64,000 nt of DNA from an uncultured Tenacibaculum sp. Lineage in GTDB: Bacteria > Bacteroidota > Bacteroidia > Flavobacteriales > Flavobacteriaceae. Location: contig CANNGJ010000009.1 in NCBI GenBank assembly GCA_947504185.1, positions 1-64,000 of the forward strand. Reading direction: 5' to 3'. A program made the translations under genes and the position numbers. Below, piece after piece: positions 37,710 to 47,758 of the stretch; position 1 is the stretch's first letter; every line of letters starts with the position of its first letter. The notes under the pieces are model-generated. The model was not told the DNA's origin and made no database searches. It saw nothing but the letters and a program-made list of their open reading frames with translations.

Positions 37710-39683
37710 TTATACTCTATTTTTTACTAAAACAATTTTTTCAGTTTGTTTTTCTACTAGATCTTTATAGAACTCTTTAAGAGTAGAATAATATTGAGGA
37801 GCAATAATACTTGAGTTTATTTGCAGAATTGAAGAGAGTTTTATTTTATTTCCTTGAATATTAATTTGATATTTAAAAATACCTAAACCTTCTGGAAGCC
37901 CTGTTGCAAGGCTTTTAGGATAAGATTCAACACTGTAATTATCAGGGATTGTAATTGAAACAGAGAATTGATCTTGCCAAGGCATTCCGTAATCAACTGG
38001 GAAATTTCTTTCTTCCGATTTAAATGGATTTTCTTTAGTTCCTAAAAAAAACAGAGGTGTAAAATATAGTTTTCCATTTATCTCTTCTATATGGTCTTCA
38101 CTTATAAATTTTAGAGTTTGAGTTATAGGTTTAGAAATATTTTCTTTATTAGATGTCTTAAAATTATCAATTTCTATATTGTGTTTTTCTTCTAAAGAAG
38201 TAATTACTTCCTCTTCTTTTTTTACATTATTTTTTTGGCGATAAAACATGGCAGTATGACCTGTTAACGATCTTCTTAGTATACCATTTATTTCACCTAA
38301 ATCATTAATTTTTACATGAAGTATGTTATTTTCTTTAGAGTGATTAGATGGAATAAGGTTGACTTGTTCTGAGTGCCCTCCTTCTAAAATTTCTCTACCA
38401 AACCAATTTAAATCTCTATATGGAAGTGTGTTAGGGTGTGAGTATTTCTCTGTGGCATCTAATAAGATATATTTTCCGTTAGCAAGATTAACCTTAGAGA
38501 TAACATAATTAAAACCTTTTCTAGTAGGAAAAATAGGAATTCCATTATTTTTAGTACTTATTAAAACAGGGTTTGCTTTTATGTTAGCAGAACGTAACAT
38601 AGAGGTTAGCATTAAATTAATTTCAGCAGCATTTCCTGAACCTTCTTTATATGCTTTTTTTATACCTTTGTCTGTGTATTTTCCATAATAATCGTTCCAT
38701 TTAACTTTTGATTTTACAAATTGAAATATTAAAGATATTTTTTCAGAATTGCTTTTTGCTGTTTCTAAAATTACTTTTAAATCATTTTTATAGTAGTTAG
38801 TTTTATTAAGTTCACCTCCAAAATTTGAAGATTTATAAATTGTTTTACAAACATCTTCCCAGTTTGTTGTGTAATTTTTAAAAGCACCTCCAAATGTAAT
38901 AAAATTAGTATTTGAAAGTTCAAATTCAATTCCACCTCTGTAGTTATTAATATTTCCAGAGTACGGTTCGTTTTCTTTTAGACTAGGAATATTTTTTTCA
39001 TTAAACGAAAATGTTTTTGATGAAAAATCAACATTATTTGCACCAAAATTAATCCTATCTCTTTTAGAACCTTCTTTTAAAGGAATGTTATAGTACCCCT
39101 TTGAAGTTTTATTAAATGTAAAATATTCAGGTATTTCTATTTTATAATGCAATTGTTTAATAGGGATGGCGTATTGAAAGTTTAAGGTTTTAATACTCCA
39201 TAGAGGAGAGGTCAAAGTATATTTTAAGTCAATGATACTATTTTCTTTTACATTTGGGAAAGCTATTTTTTTCTGACTTCTATATTTGTTTAATTTTTCA
39301 TCAAATATGTCTTTCTTTGAAAGCTTACTTTTTTCTATTTTATCGTTAACTAAATTAAACGAGTATGCTTTTAAAGAACTTATTTTTTCTTGATCCCCAG
39401 AATTTGGATTGTAATAAGTTATTTTTTTTGTTGCATAATTTAAACCTTCTTTTGAGTAAATTTTAATTCGCTCATGATAATCCGTAATTACCTGAAATCC
39501 TTTGTTAGTATCGTATCTAAAATAAGTTCTTCTATTTTTTAGAAGATATGCCGCGTTAGCAGTAGAATCTAATGGATTGGTTTTTTCTCCTAACTCTTCT
39601 TCGGATACCTTCCCAAATTTTATTTCTTGAGCGCTTACGTTAAATGTAAAGAGTATTGTAAAAATGAATAATATTTTTTTCAT
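37710..39683 (-). CDS. DUF3857 / transglutaminase-like secreted protein (657 aa)
   Basis: A signal peptide (ending VSAQ) is followed by a DUF3857 domain (about 50-200), then a transglutaminase-like region near 290-440 (KISLIFQFVKSKVKWNDYYG, GNAAEINLMLTSMLRSANI, LLDATEKYSHPNTLPY). The usual active-site cysteine position appears to be Asn/Ala in GSGNAAEIN, so catalysis is doubtful. The C-terminus is a beta-rich DUF3858-like domain. It is paralogous to the next gene upstream, 8 bp away. Confidence 0.82.
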   Translation of the reverse strand: MKKILFIFTILFTFNVSAQEIKFGKVSEEELGEKTNPLDSTANAAYLLKNRRTYFRYDTNKGFQVITDYHERIKIYSKEGLNYATKKITYYNPNSGDQEKISSLKAYSFNLVNDKIEKSKLSKKDIFDEKLNKYRSQKKIAFPNVKENSIIDLKYTLTSPLWSIKTLNFQYAIPIKQLHYKIEIPEYFTFNKTSKGYYNIPLKEGSKRDRINFGANNVDFSSKTFSFNEKNIPSLKENEPYSGNINNYRGGIEFELSNTNFITFGGAFKNYTTNWEDVCKTIYKSSNFGGELNKTNYYKNDLKVILETAKSNSEKISLIFQFVKSKVKWNDYYGKYTDKGIKKAYKEGSGNAAEINLMLTSMLRSANIKANPVLISTKNNGIPIFPTRKGFNYVISKVNLANGKYILLDATEKYSHPNTLPYRDLNWFGREILEGGHSEQVNLIPSNHSKENNILHVKINDLGEINGILRRSLTGHTAMFYRQKNNVKKEEEVITSLEEKHNIEIDNFKTSNKENISKPITQTLKFISEDHIEEINGKLYFTPLFFLGTKENPFKSEERNFPVDYGMPWQDQFSVSITIPDNYSVESYPKSLATGLPEGLGIFKYQINIQGNKIKLSSILQINSSIIAPQYYSTLKEFYKDLVEKQTEKIVLVKNRV

Positions 39684-39691
39684 AGTAATTT

Positions 39692-41623
39692 TTAGTTTTT
39701 AATTAGTTCCATTCTTAGGTTATCGTATTTAGCAACTGTTTTTCTGAATTTTCTGTAAGCTTTATAATCTTCTTTTGGATGAATTCCTTTTTTAAGTGAG
39801 AACTCTCTTTTATATATAAAAGAGGAATCATTGGTTTTTTCAAAGTTTATTCTATAAGTTCCAAATTTATTTTCTATGCTTTCGTTTTGAGGCAATTTAA
39901 TAATTGAAAACCCTTTTGGTATTTCAAAAATAAATTCATCTTTATCTATAAAACCTCTATCAATTTCTATTGAACGTTGTCTATTTCTGTATCTTTTTGG
40001 AATTCCTGTAATTCTATTAAATACATTTAATTTAAACAAATAACTACTGTCTCTAACCTTAGCAAAACTTTCAATATTAACATCTAATTTTTCGGTAAAC
40101 TCAATTTTATCTTTATTGTTTATCAGTTTAGTGCTTTGTATTTCTAAATTATTATTATAATCCCATACGTTATATTTATAATATTTATCAAGCTCTTTTT
40201 TAGTGTAGGTTTCAATGCGAGTTTTATCGTTATACTGAGTGCCATATGAGGTTCTAGTTAAAGAAGCCGAAATATTGCTATTTGGTAAAAGATTAATACT
40301 TGCTTTTATCGATTGCGAATTAGTCTCATTTATATAGGCAGGAGTTCTTTTAATAACACCACCTTCTGGAGTTATAACCAATACGTCTCTATCATCGGTA
40401 AAATCACCTAAAAAACCAAAAGGCATAGTTTGACTAGTACACTCTAACCAAATATCATTTCCTTTATTTGGGATGTTTAAAATTACATGATTGGTTTGGC
40501 CTAAAAAAGAAACAAAATCTTTATCAATACTAACTTTATTATTTGATGAAGCATATAGTCTTGTATAATATGAGGTTACCCCTACAATATCTAAAAGTGA
40601 TTTAGTATAATTGGTTAAACCTTTACAATCACCATATTTTACTTTGTCAACATCAAATGCACTAATAGGCTGAATTCCACCAATACCTTCCTGAACACTA
40701 ATATATCTGGTGTTGTCCTGAACATATTTATAAACTATTTTAGCTTTCTCTATAGGGTTATTAATATTTTTGACTAAAGCTCTAATTTCTATTTTTGTTT
40801 CTTCAGGTAATTGATCTCTTCCCACTAATAACTCATCATACATCCATTTTCCTAAACTCTTCCAATCTTTTGCAGTGCCATAATACCCCTCATAATAAAA
40901 GCTCTTTGGAGAAACCATTAATTTAGGACCAAAATTTCTAAATGATAAACTTAAATTTTCTGGTTTTAAGCCTTTCAATTTCTTTGCTTCATAGTTTAAT
41001 AAGCCATCTTTAGAATTATTAACAATATTATAGTTTTTAAAATTATTTTCTTTAATATTTAAATCTATTGATTTGTCATGGAGTATTTTGTAGGAGCTGT
41101 TTTCTGTACTAATATAATATCCTTCTAAAGGTCTCCAAAAAGGTATGTATGAGGTGTTGTTGTTGATTACAGTCGTATATGTATATTCCACTGTGTATGG
41201 ATATGCAGTAGGTGTATAATTAATAAATTTAACTCTATTGTCTTCATATAATGAAAAATCACTAACAGCAGACTGATCTTCAAAATCTGATTTTTTATAT
41301 TTCTTAACTAAATTTCCATTGCTATCATATATGTATGCCTCTAATTTTTTTATACTCGTTTTAAGGTCATAAAACAAATAGGCATTAACTTTATTATTTC
41401 CATTTTTATTTAGTACTGTAATTACTCTTTTATAAGAATGTTTTATTGATTTTTTTGAAGATATTTCAATAGAGGTATCATCAATCCTCAAAACAGCATT
41501 TGCATTTTCTGTTAATTCTTTGGGAATTAGTAATGAAGAGTATTTTGGGTTGGTTTTCTGAGCAGATAATTCAAAACAGAAAAATAGTGCTATTGTAAAA
41601 ATAGCAGAGTAGTAGTTTTTCAT
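39692..41623 (-). CDS. DUF3857 / transglutaminase-like secreted protein, paralogue (643 aa)
   Basis: Signal peptide ending LSAQ, DUF3857 domain (about 50-210) and transglutaminase-like domain at about 285-410. Here the catalytic cysteine is present (KYGDCKGLTNYTKSLLDIVGV), with a histidine in FLGQTNHVILNI and an acidic residue after, unlike the neighbouring paralogue. Probably a periplasmic or surface protein. The two genes form a tandem operon. Confidence 0.86.
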   Translation of the reverse strand: MKNYYSAIFTIALFFCFELSAQKTNPKYSSLLIPKELTENANAVLRIDDTSIEISSKKSIKHSYKRVITVLNKNGNNKVNAYLFYDLKTSIKKLEAYIYDSNGNLVKKYKKSDFEDQSAVSDFSLYEDNRVKFINYTPTAYPYTVEYTYTTVINNNTSYIPFWRPLEGYYISTENSSYKILHDKSIDLNIKENNFKNYNIVNNSKDGLLNYEAKKLKGLKPENLSLSFRNFGPKLMVSPKSFYYEGYYGTAKDWKSLGKWMYDELLVGRDQLPEETKIEIRALVKNINNPIEKAKIVYKYVQDNTRYISVQEGIGGIQPISAFDVDKVKYGDCKGLTNYTKSLLDIVGVTSYYTRLYASSNNKVSIDKDFVSFLGQTNHVILNIPNKGNDIWLECTSQTMPFGFLGDFTDDRDVLVITPEGGVIKRTPAYINETNSQSIKASINLLPNSNISASLTRTSYGTQYNDKTRIETYTKKELDKYYKYNVWDYNNNLEIQSTKLINNKDKIEFTEKLDVNIESFAKVRDSSYLFKLNVFNRITGIPKRYRNRQRSIEIDRGFIDKDEFIFEIPKGFSIIKLPQNESIENKFGTYRINFEKTNDSSFIYKREFSLKKGIHPKEDYKAYRKFRKTVAKYDNLRMELIKN

Positions 41624-41699
41624 GCAATTAGTTTATTTCGTTTTTCTTTTGAGCAAAACAAAGAAAAATAAATTAAATATAAAAGCAATGTTAATTACT

Positions 41700-42800
41700 T
41701 TATAAAATCTCTTGTTGATTTTTATAAAAAGAATCTGCTTGTAACTTCATAAGGTTACGAGCCATTTTTTGTTTGTAGTTATAAAGTTCTTCTTCAGTTT
41801 TTAAATCGGAATACACTTTTTCATTAAGATCAATATCTGTTTTTAAAATAGCGTTTCTTTGGTGTACCTGCTGCTGAATCCAAGTTTTTACAATTGATTC
41901 TTCATTTTCTAATTTGAAATCATACTCTCCTTTAGAGCTAATGAGTTTAGTGAAAATAGGTGCAGTTTCTATAGCTAAAAATAATAAGAAAATAAAAAAA
42001 GATGGCAGCCAAGGAAGTTTGTTTAAGGCGTTAATACGAGCCATTAAGCCGTCAAAATTTGATATTATTGGTTGTGTCTTACTTTCAGTGTCTTTTTGTT
42101 GTTGAACTAATTTGGAAATACTAGTTTCTTTGGCTTTTATTTTTTCGTTATTATCAGTTTTTAACTGACTTAATTCTTTTAAAGCTGCATCGTGTTTTTC
42201 ACGTTTTTCTTTATAAACAGGACCTTTTCCTAGTAGTTTAGTTCCTTTTCTACCTTCTGCTTCTGCAATATAGGTTTCATAAAGATTATTTACTTCGTTT
42301 TCTTTTGCAGTTATTTCTTCTTTTAAAGCAGTAATTTCAGTTTCAATATTTATTATTTCAGGAGTAAATTGTTGTGCTATTTGTGTTTTGTTATCCAAAG
42401 TCATTTGGTTTTTTTCAGTTAACAAAACTTGATTGATTTCTTTTTCAAAAATCTTTAATTCTAAAGGTTTAGAAATTACAACTGCGATAATCATAGCCAA
42501 TAATAACCTTGGGATAACTTGTAAAACTTCTTGACGTTTAGAATCTCTTTTTTTAATAGTAGAAACAATAAATCGATCTAAATTAAAAATTAATAATCCC
42601 CAAAGAATTCCGAAAAATATGGCTGTGTAAATATTATCAAAAACTGTAAATAGTGCATAACTACAAGCTATGGTTGCCATTAAAGCAGTAAAAAAAACAG
42701 TAGCGCCAATTCCAGCATATTTATTTTGCTCTCCGTTAGAGCATTTTTTAATTAAATTTTGGTCCACACCAGCGCATAGAAGAAAGAAATCTTTGATCAT
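41700..42800 (-). CDS. DUF4407 membrane protein (366 aa)
   Basis: The start is set at the ATG at 42800 (MIKDFFLLCAGVDQNLIKKC), where the family begins; the longer frame adds 20 unlikely residues. Three hydrophobic segments lie in the first 125 residues, then a long charged coiled coil (about 140-265) and another membrane segment near 285. Function unknown. Confidence 0.82.
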   Translation of the reverse strand: MIKDFFLLCAGVDQNLIKKCSNGEQNKYAGIGATVFFTALMATIACSYALFTVFDNIYTAIFFGILWGLLIFNLDRFIVSTIKKRDSKRQEVLQVIPRLLLAMIIAVVISKPLELKIFEKEINQVLLTEKNQMTLDNKTQIAQQFTPEIINIETEITALKEEITAKENEVNNLYETYIAEAEGRKGTKLLGKGPVYKEKREKHDAALKELSQLKTDNNEKIKAKETSISKLVQQQKDTESKTQPIISNFDGLMARINALNKLPWLPSFFIFLLFLAIETAPIFTKLISSKGEYDFKLENEESIVKTWIQQQVHQRNAILKTDIDLNEKVYSDLKTEEELYNYKQKMARNLMKLQADSFYKNQQEIL

Positions 42801-42848
42801 GTATATAAGCTTATACAATAAGAACGAGTGTTTTAATAGAATGTTACA

Positions 42849-42873
42849 AAAAAGCCTCACATTGTGAGGCTTT
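42849..42873 (-). terminator. Terminator of the M56 gene
   Basis: Stem AAAAGCCTCAC with complement, minimal loop, T run on the minus strand, 9 bases past the stop at 42882. Confidence 0.85.
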
Positions 42874-42881
42874 TAACATAA

Positions 42882-44792
42882 TTAAATACTAGTCATTAAA
42901 ATTTTCTTTTTACCATTTTTATCTTTTACGGCGTCCATGGTTTTAATATCACTTGTATAATATTCAGCCATTTCCTTTTTGGTAATAGGTTTTTCGTCTA
43001 AATAATAAGTGACATCTGTACCTTTAGGAAAGGCAAATAGCTTATCTAATCTATTTCTTTCATTGTTGGTAGATATAATATGCGTTCTTTCTTTCTTGAT
43101 TTTTTTGAAACTTAAAGCTTTCCCCTCTTTGTTAACTTTATTTCCCCATCTGTCAAAGTATTCTGTTTTACCGTTTTTATTAATGTAATATAATGCTTGG
43201 TTTTTTACTTTTATCAACCCTTTTTTTACGTAATCCTTAGAGGTAAACTTAATTATTTTTTTACCATCCTTCTCTTGAGTTAAAACACTTAATCCTTTTT
43301 GATTTTTAACTAAACCCAAAACTTTTTTATGACTTATTTTTTCATTGTTAAAATAATAAGTAGCATTTGGGTATTTCGATACTAGCTCAATTGCACTCAT
43401 AGGTGGAGGCGGTGGTGGAATATTAGAATAATCTCCCTTTTTTACTTTTGGTGTTGGAGGAGGAATGTTAGAAATAGTTCCTTTTTTTACCTCAGGGAAA
43501 TTAGCTTTAGGTGGAGGTGGCGGAAGATTCGTATTTTTAAATCGAGTTACTACTTTATTATCTTTATATACTTTAGTTATATTTTGACCAGGTATAACCT
43601 TGTCTGAAGCAGTTTGTTCTGGGTTTATAATCTTTCCTTGTTTAGTAACAACTTGTCCGTAACGGTTATAGTATTTTATTCTTTTATTATCTTTTACAAA
43701 ATAAAGTTTCACTCCATTTTTTTCATAAAAACCTGTTTTATGTTTTGGAGGCTGAGGAATTATATTATCGTTTATAAAATACTTTACATTTTTCCACTTC
43801 TTTTTCTTTTGTTGTGGCTTTATAAGGTTGTTCAACAATTTCAATAGGATGATAATTTTTATTTAATATTTTATCATTCTTTGGTTTTTGTACCTCAGGA
43901 GTTTCTTCTACAATTTCAATAATTTCTTCCTGTGCTTCAACTCTTTCAGCAAAAAGGAAGGTGAACCCTGCTAATACTGGTATTACAGCCAGCTTTTTAA
44001 ACAAGATTTTTGTTCGAGAACTTTGCTTTGTCATCATTAGTAATCTTTTTTTAGTTAATAAATAATTCAAATTACTGGCCAAGTAATATTCGTTGTTCCA
44101 AGCAGCTCTGTTTAATAATAAATATTGATACTCAGAAGTGTTTTTATGTTTGGTAATTACATTACTGTCAGCTAAAAATTCATGATTTAATTTAATAGCT
44201 TTTTTAAGTAGTATATATGTAGGATTTATCCAAAAAACAATTTGTAATACTTCAATTAATAGTATGTCAAACGTGTGTTTTTGGAGTGCATGAGTTAATT
44301 CGTGAGTGTAAAGTTCTGTTTCAATTTTGTTAGAATAATATTCATCTTTATTGATGAAAATATAGTTCCAAAAAGTATGCGGACTTATTAAGTCGTTTAC
44401 TAAAACTAAAGTTGCTTTTCCCTTTTTTATTTTTTCATACTGCTTTGTTTTAAGATATATAGCAACTAAGTTTTTTATAAATCTAATTGTTAGAATAAGC
44501 GATATTATTAGATATATAAAAAGAGCATATTGCATATAGTTTGTCTCATGTACAGGTTCTGTAATTTCTATAGGAATAGGATAATCTAGTACTAAAGGTT
44601 GAGTGTCTTTAACTATTGTTTGTGCTACTTCTATATATATATATTATATAACGGAGCGACAAAAGAAAATAGAATACTACCTAATAAATAGAAACGATTA
44701 AATTGATGCATTTTTTCACGCTCTAAAACTAGATGGTAAAAAACTAATAGCAATGCTAAACAGATAAAAGATTTTAAAAAATAAGTAATCAT
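42882..44792 (-). pseudogene. BlaR1/M56 family sensor peptidase, split by two frameshifts
   Basis: Three consecutive frames make one protein. Frame 1 starts at the ATG at 44792, sharing one base with the blaI stop (TAATG), and gives MITYFLKSFICLALLLVFYH, then stops in a (TA)6 tract near 44632-44643. Loss of one TA unit would join it to frame 2 (to 43765), which holds the membrane segments and the M56 zinc motif YTHELTHAL with NHEFLADSN. Near 43790-43810 one extra A in an A tract separates it from frame 3 (to 42882), a proline-rich region with repeated YYFN/YYLDE-type units. Known relatives are continuous. It is therefore inactive, phase-variable or misread. Confidence 0.82.
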
Positions 44793-45160
44793 TACTGTTG
44801 TTTTTTAATTTGACTATCAATAATTTTCTTTAATTCTTCTAATTCAGAAACTGATAAATCTGTTTTTTTAGTAAAAAATGAAGCAAATTGACTTGCAGAA
44901 TTATTAAAGAAGTTTTTTATCAATCCGTTTACATGTTTCGAAAAGTAATCAGATTTTTTAACCACTGGATAATATTCTCTCGATTTTCCAAATAATTTAT
45001 AATTAACAAACCCCTTATCGTGCATTCTTTTAAGTAATGTTGCTACAGTTGTTGTTGCTGGCTTAGGTTCTGGGAACTCCCCTAAAATATCTTTCATGAA
45101 GCCTTTTTTAAGTTTCCATAAATATTGCATTACTTGTTCTTCGGTTTTTGATAATTGCAT
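44792..45160 (-). CDS. BlaI/MecI/CopY family repressor (122 aa)
   Basis: Winged-helix repressor (MQLSKTEEQVMQYLWKL, then PATTTVATLLKRMHDKGFV as recognition region) with a C-terminal dimerisation helix. In the family it is cleaved after an M56 sensor detects a cell-wall or similar signal. It is translationally coupled to the broken M56 gene by a TAATG overlap. Two BlaI-type operators lie directly upstream, so it very likely represses its own operon. Confidence 0.93.
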   Translation of the reverse strand: MQLSKTEEQVMQYLWKLKKGFMKDILGEFPEPKPATTTVATLLKRMHDKGFVNYKLFGKSREYYPVVKKSDYFSKHVNGLIKNFFNNSASQFASFFTKKTDLSVSELEELKKIIDSQIKKQQ

Positions 45161-45180
45161 CTCTACATAATTAAAATTAA

Positions 45181-45225
45181 CTCTACAAATGTAGAGATAA
45201 AAAATGTATTCTACAAATGTAGAGT
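45181..45225 (-). promoter_or_regulatory. Double BlaI operator overlapping the blaI promoter
   Basis: Two dyads with core CTACAAATGTAG are centred 29 bp apart: CTCTACAAATGTAGAG at 45181-45196 and the second core at 45212-45223. Both match the BlaI/MecI form TACA-N2-TGTA. On the minus strand the gene-proximal dyad contains TACATTTG (-7 box) and the distal dyad supplies TTG (-33) with a 20-base spacer, so repressor binding would cover both promoter elements. Confidence 0.85.
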
Positions 45226-45242
45226 TTGATTTTTGATGTAAA

Positions 45243-45276
45243 AAAATAGCCTTGAAAACTTATTCAAGGCTATTTT
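45243..45276 (-). terminator. Terminator of the M20 dipeptidase gene
   Basis: 14-bp stem AAAATAGCCTTGAA (45243-45256) with its complement (45263-45276), followed by a T run on the minus strand. Confidence 0.88.
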
Positions 45277-45297
45277 ACTAGTGTTGTGGAGTGTGAA

Positions 45298-46686
45298 TTA
45301 TTTTGATAATTCAGTAAAATGTTTGTAAAAATGAGGGATGGTTTCTATTCCTTTTAAATAATTCCATACACCAAAATGCTCATTTGGTGAATGAATAGCA
45401 TCAGAATTTAATCCGAATCCCATTAAAATAGTTTTACTTTTCAACTCTTGTTCAAATAAAGCAACAATAGGAATACTACCTCCACTTCTTTGTGGAATTG
45501 GAGTTACTCCAAATGTTTCTTGATATGCTTTACTAGCTGCTTGGTAACCAATACTATCAATAGGGGTTACGTATCCTTGCCCACCATGGTGAGGTTTTAC
45601 AACCACTTTTACCGATTTTGGTGCAATGCTTTCAAAATGTTTTTTAAACAGTTCAGTTATTTCTTTCCATTCTTGACCAGGAACTAAACGCATAGATATT
45701 TTAGCATATGCTTTAGAGGCAATAACAGTCTTAGCACCTTCACCAGTATAACCTCCCCAAATACCATTAACATCTAATGTAGGACGAATAGAATTACGTT
45801 CGTTTGTTGTGTATCCTGTTTCTCCATGTACATCTTCTATATCTAAAGCAGCTTTATATTCTTCTAAAGAAAAAGGAGCTTTTGCCATTTCATCACGTTC
45901 TTCACGAGATAATTCTTCTACTTTATTGTAAAACCCAGGAATAGTAATATGATTGTTTTTGTCATGTAGAGAAGCAATCATTTGATTTAAAATATTAATA
46001 GGATTTGCAACAGCTCCACCATATAAACCAGAGTGTAAATCTCTGTTAGGTCCTGTAACTTCTACTTCAACATAACTTAAACCACGTAAGCCCGTAGTAA
46101 TAGACGGTATGTCGTTGGCAATCATTCCTGTATCAGAAATTAAAATTACATCGTTGGCTAACTTCTCCTTGTTTCTTGGTACAAACCAAGCTAAACTTTC
46201 CGAACCTACTTCTTCTTCACCTTCAATCATAAACTTAACATTACAAGGTAAATTTCCTGTAGAAGTCATGTATTCTAAGGCTTTAACGTGCATGTACATT
46301 TGCCCTTTGTCATCACAAGCTCCACGAGCAAAAATTGCTCCTTCTGGGTGAATGTCAGTCTTTTTAATTACGGGTTCAAAAGCTGGAGAATCCCATAATT
46401 CAATTGGATCTGCAGGTTGTACATCGTAATGACCATATACTAAAACCGTTGGTAAATTTGGATCGATTATTTTTTCACCATATACAATTGGATAACCTGG
46501 AGTTTCACAAATTTCTACTTTGTCGCACCCTGCTTTTTCTAAGCTTTCTTTTACAGCATCAGCTGTGTTTAATACATCTTGATTATATGCTGGATCAGCA
46601 CTTACTGAAGGAATTTTTAATAGATCAATAAGTTCATTAACAAACCTATCTTTATGTTGCGAAATATATTCTTTTACGTTTTGCAT
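45298..46686 (-). CDS. M20 family dipeptidase (462 aa)
   Basis: The start is placed at the ATG at 46686 (MQNVKEYISQHKDRF); the longer frame adds 29 residues with no family likeness. Zinc ligands and the catalytic acid are visible in VYGHYDVQP, ARGACDDKGQM and MIEGEEEVGSE, with a dimerisation domain at about 190-330 (GPNRDLHSGLYGG) and the last ligand in DAIHSPNEHFG. A cytoplasmic dipeptidase of the CNDP/PepV-like group is likely. Confidence 0.92.
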   Translation of the reverse strand: MQNVKEYISQHKDRFVNELIDLLKIPSVSADPAYNQDVLNTADAVKESLEKAGCDKVEICETPGYPIVYGEKIIDPNLPTVLVYGHYDVQPADPIELWDSPAFEPVIKKTDIHPEGAIFARGACDDKGQMYMHVKALEYMTSTGNLPCNVKFMIEGEEEVGSESLAWFVPRNKEKLANDVILISDTGMIANDIPSITTGLRGLSYVEVEVTGPNRDLHSGLYGGAVANPINILNQMIASLHDKNNHITIPGFYNKVEELSREERDEMAKAPFSLEEYKAALDIEDVHGETGYTTNERNSIRPTLDVNGIWGGYTGEGAKTVIASKAYAKISMRLVPGQEWKEITELFKKHFESIAPKSVKVVVKPHHGGQGYVTPIDSIGYQAASKAYQETFGVTPIPQRSGGSIPIVALFEQELKSKTILMGFGLNSDAIHSPNEHFGVWNYLKGIETIPHFYKHFTELSK

Positions 46687-46737
46687 GTGTTGTAAATTAG
46701 TGAACATCAAAAATAATAAAAATATTATGCATGTTCT

Positions 46738-46766
46738 TTGTAGTTTACAAGTATTGTTTATATTTG
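46738..46766 (+). promoter_or_regulatory. Promoter of tRNA-Leu
   Basis: TTG (46738-46740), 18-base spacer, TATATTTG (46759-46766). It matches the Bacteroidota consensus TTG-N17-23-TANNTTTG exactly and ends 21 bases before the tRNA. Confidence 0.82.
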
Positions 46767-46787
46767 CATCCACAAATTCAGAAGTAT

Positions 46788-46869
46788 GCGGGCGTGGTGG
46801 AATTGGTAGACACGCTAGACTTAGGATCTAGTGCCGAAAGGTGTGGGAGTTCGAGTCTCCCTGCCCGTA
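46788..46869 (+). tRNA. tRNA-Leu (anticodon TAG)
   Basis: An 82-nt cloverleaf with acceptor GCGGGCG paired to TGCCCGT (two G-T pairs), anticodon stem CTAGA/TCTAG around loop CTTAGGA, long variable arm as in class II tRNAs, and T loop TTCGAGT. The discriminator is A69. The CCA end is not encoded. It reads CUA-type leucine codons. Confidence 0.95.
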
Positions 46870-46883
46870 CAGAGTTTAAAAAT

Positions 46884-46918
46884 AAAACCTTAATTCGTAA
46901 TGAATTAAGGTTTTTTTG
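46884..46918. terminator. Terminator between tRNA-Leu and uspA
   Basis: 13-bp stem AAAACCTTAATTC with complement and 5-base loop, followed by T. It lies in the gap between converging transcripts and can serve both. Confidence 0.85.
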
Positions 46919-47740
46919 TTAAGCAGGGATAACCATAAACGGAATAGTTAATTTATGCCCTAAATTTAAAATTACGGGTTCTCGAAATAGATTCTCGAAA
47001 AAACTATGTTTATATTTAATCATGGTTAAAATGTCAATATCTTCATCATTGATAAAGTCGATAATTTCACTTGTTTTGTTGGTGTATTGTGGTATTTCAA
47101 TATAATTGTTGTCCAAATCGTCTAAATAGGCCTGTAATGCATCTAGATTTTCTTTTTGACTTACAGTTAAATTTTCTTTAGTTTGTATGTGAAAAATATG
47201 TAACTTAGAATCGTTTAAGTTGGCTAAGTCTTTAATTTTGTCTAGCTCAGTATCACTATACAGGCGTTTAAAACCACTAGAAAAACCAATGTTTTTAGGT
47301 TTTTTGTATTCAGCTTTATTGGGTATCGCAAGTGCTGGACATTTAGAAAGTTTACTAATAACTTCTACAGTATTGCTACCCAAGAAAATTTCTTTAGCTC
47401 CAGTAGCTCCTTTAGTTCCCATAACAACCATGTCTATATTGTGTTTTTCAATAGCTATATCTACAGCTTGTTCAATATCACGAGTACTTGTCGAAATTTT
47501 AAAGCTATGGTTAGGGTAGTTTTTTTCTATACGTTCTTGTAAATGTTTCAAGTCTTTTACCGCATTTTCTTGTATTACACGAGATAATTTGTTTGAAAAT
47601 GATGATATTTTTGACGATTTAATTGGTGCTGAATGTAATAGGTGAAAAACACATTTTTCATCAGCAAAAAGTTTAAGTGCATATACAGTAGCTGCCCATG
47701 CATTGTCTGAAAAATCAGTTGGAATTAAAATATGTTTCAT
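46919..47740 (-). CDS. Universal stress protein with two UspA domains (273 aa)
   Basis: Tandem UspA folds at about 1-140 and 145-273. The first carries the ATP-type loop GTKGATG...GSNT; the second is degenerate. It lies 18 bp after hpf on the same strand, giving a stress/stationary-phase pair. Binding of ATP is inferred only from the motif. Confidence 0.9.
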   Translation of the reverse strand: MKHILIPTDFSDNAWAATVYALKLFADEKCVFHLLHSAPIKSSKISSFSNKLSRVIQENAVKDLKHLQERIEKNYPNHSFKISTSTRDIEQAVDIAIEKHNIDMVVMGTKGATGAKEIFLGSNTVEVISKLSKCPALAIPNKAEYKKPKNIGFSSGFKRLYSDTELDKIKDLANLNDSKLHIFHIQTKENLTVSQKENLDALQAYLDDLDNNYIEIPQYTNKTSEIIDFINDEDIDILTMIKYKHSFFENLFREPVILNLGHKLTIPFMVIPA

Positions 47741-47758
47741 AATAGTAGGTTTTAAAGT

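Noticed and set aside
46731..46922. 63-residue plus-strand frame
   Set aside because: It spans the tRNA-Leu gene and its promoter and terminator.
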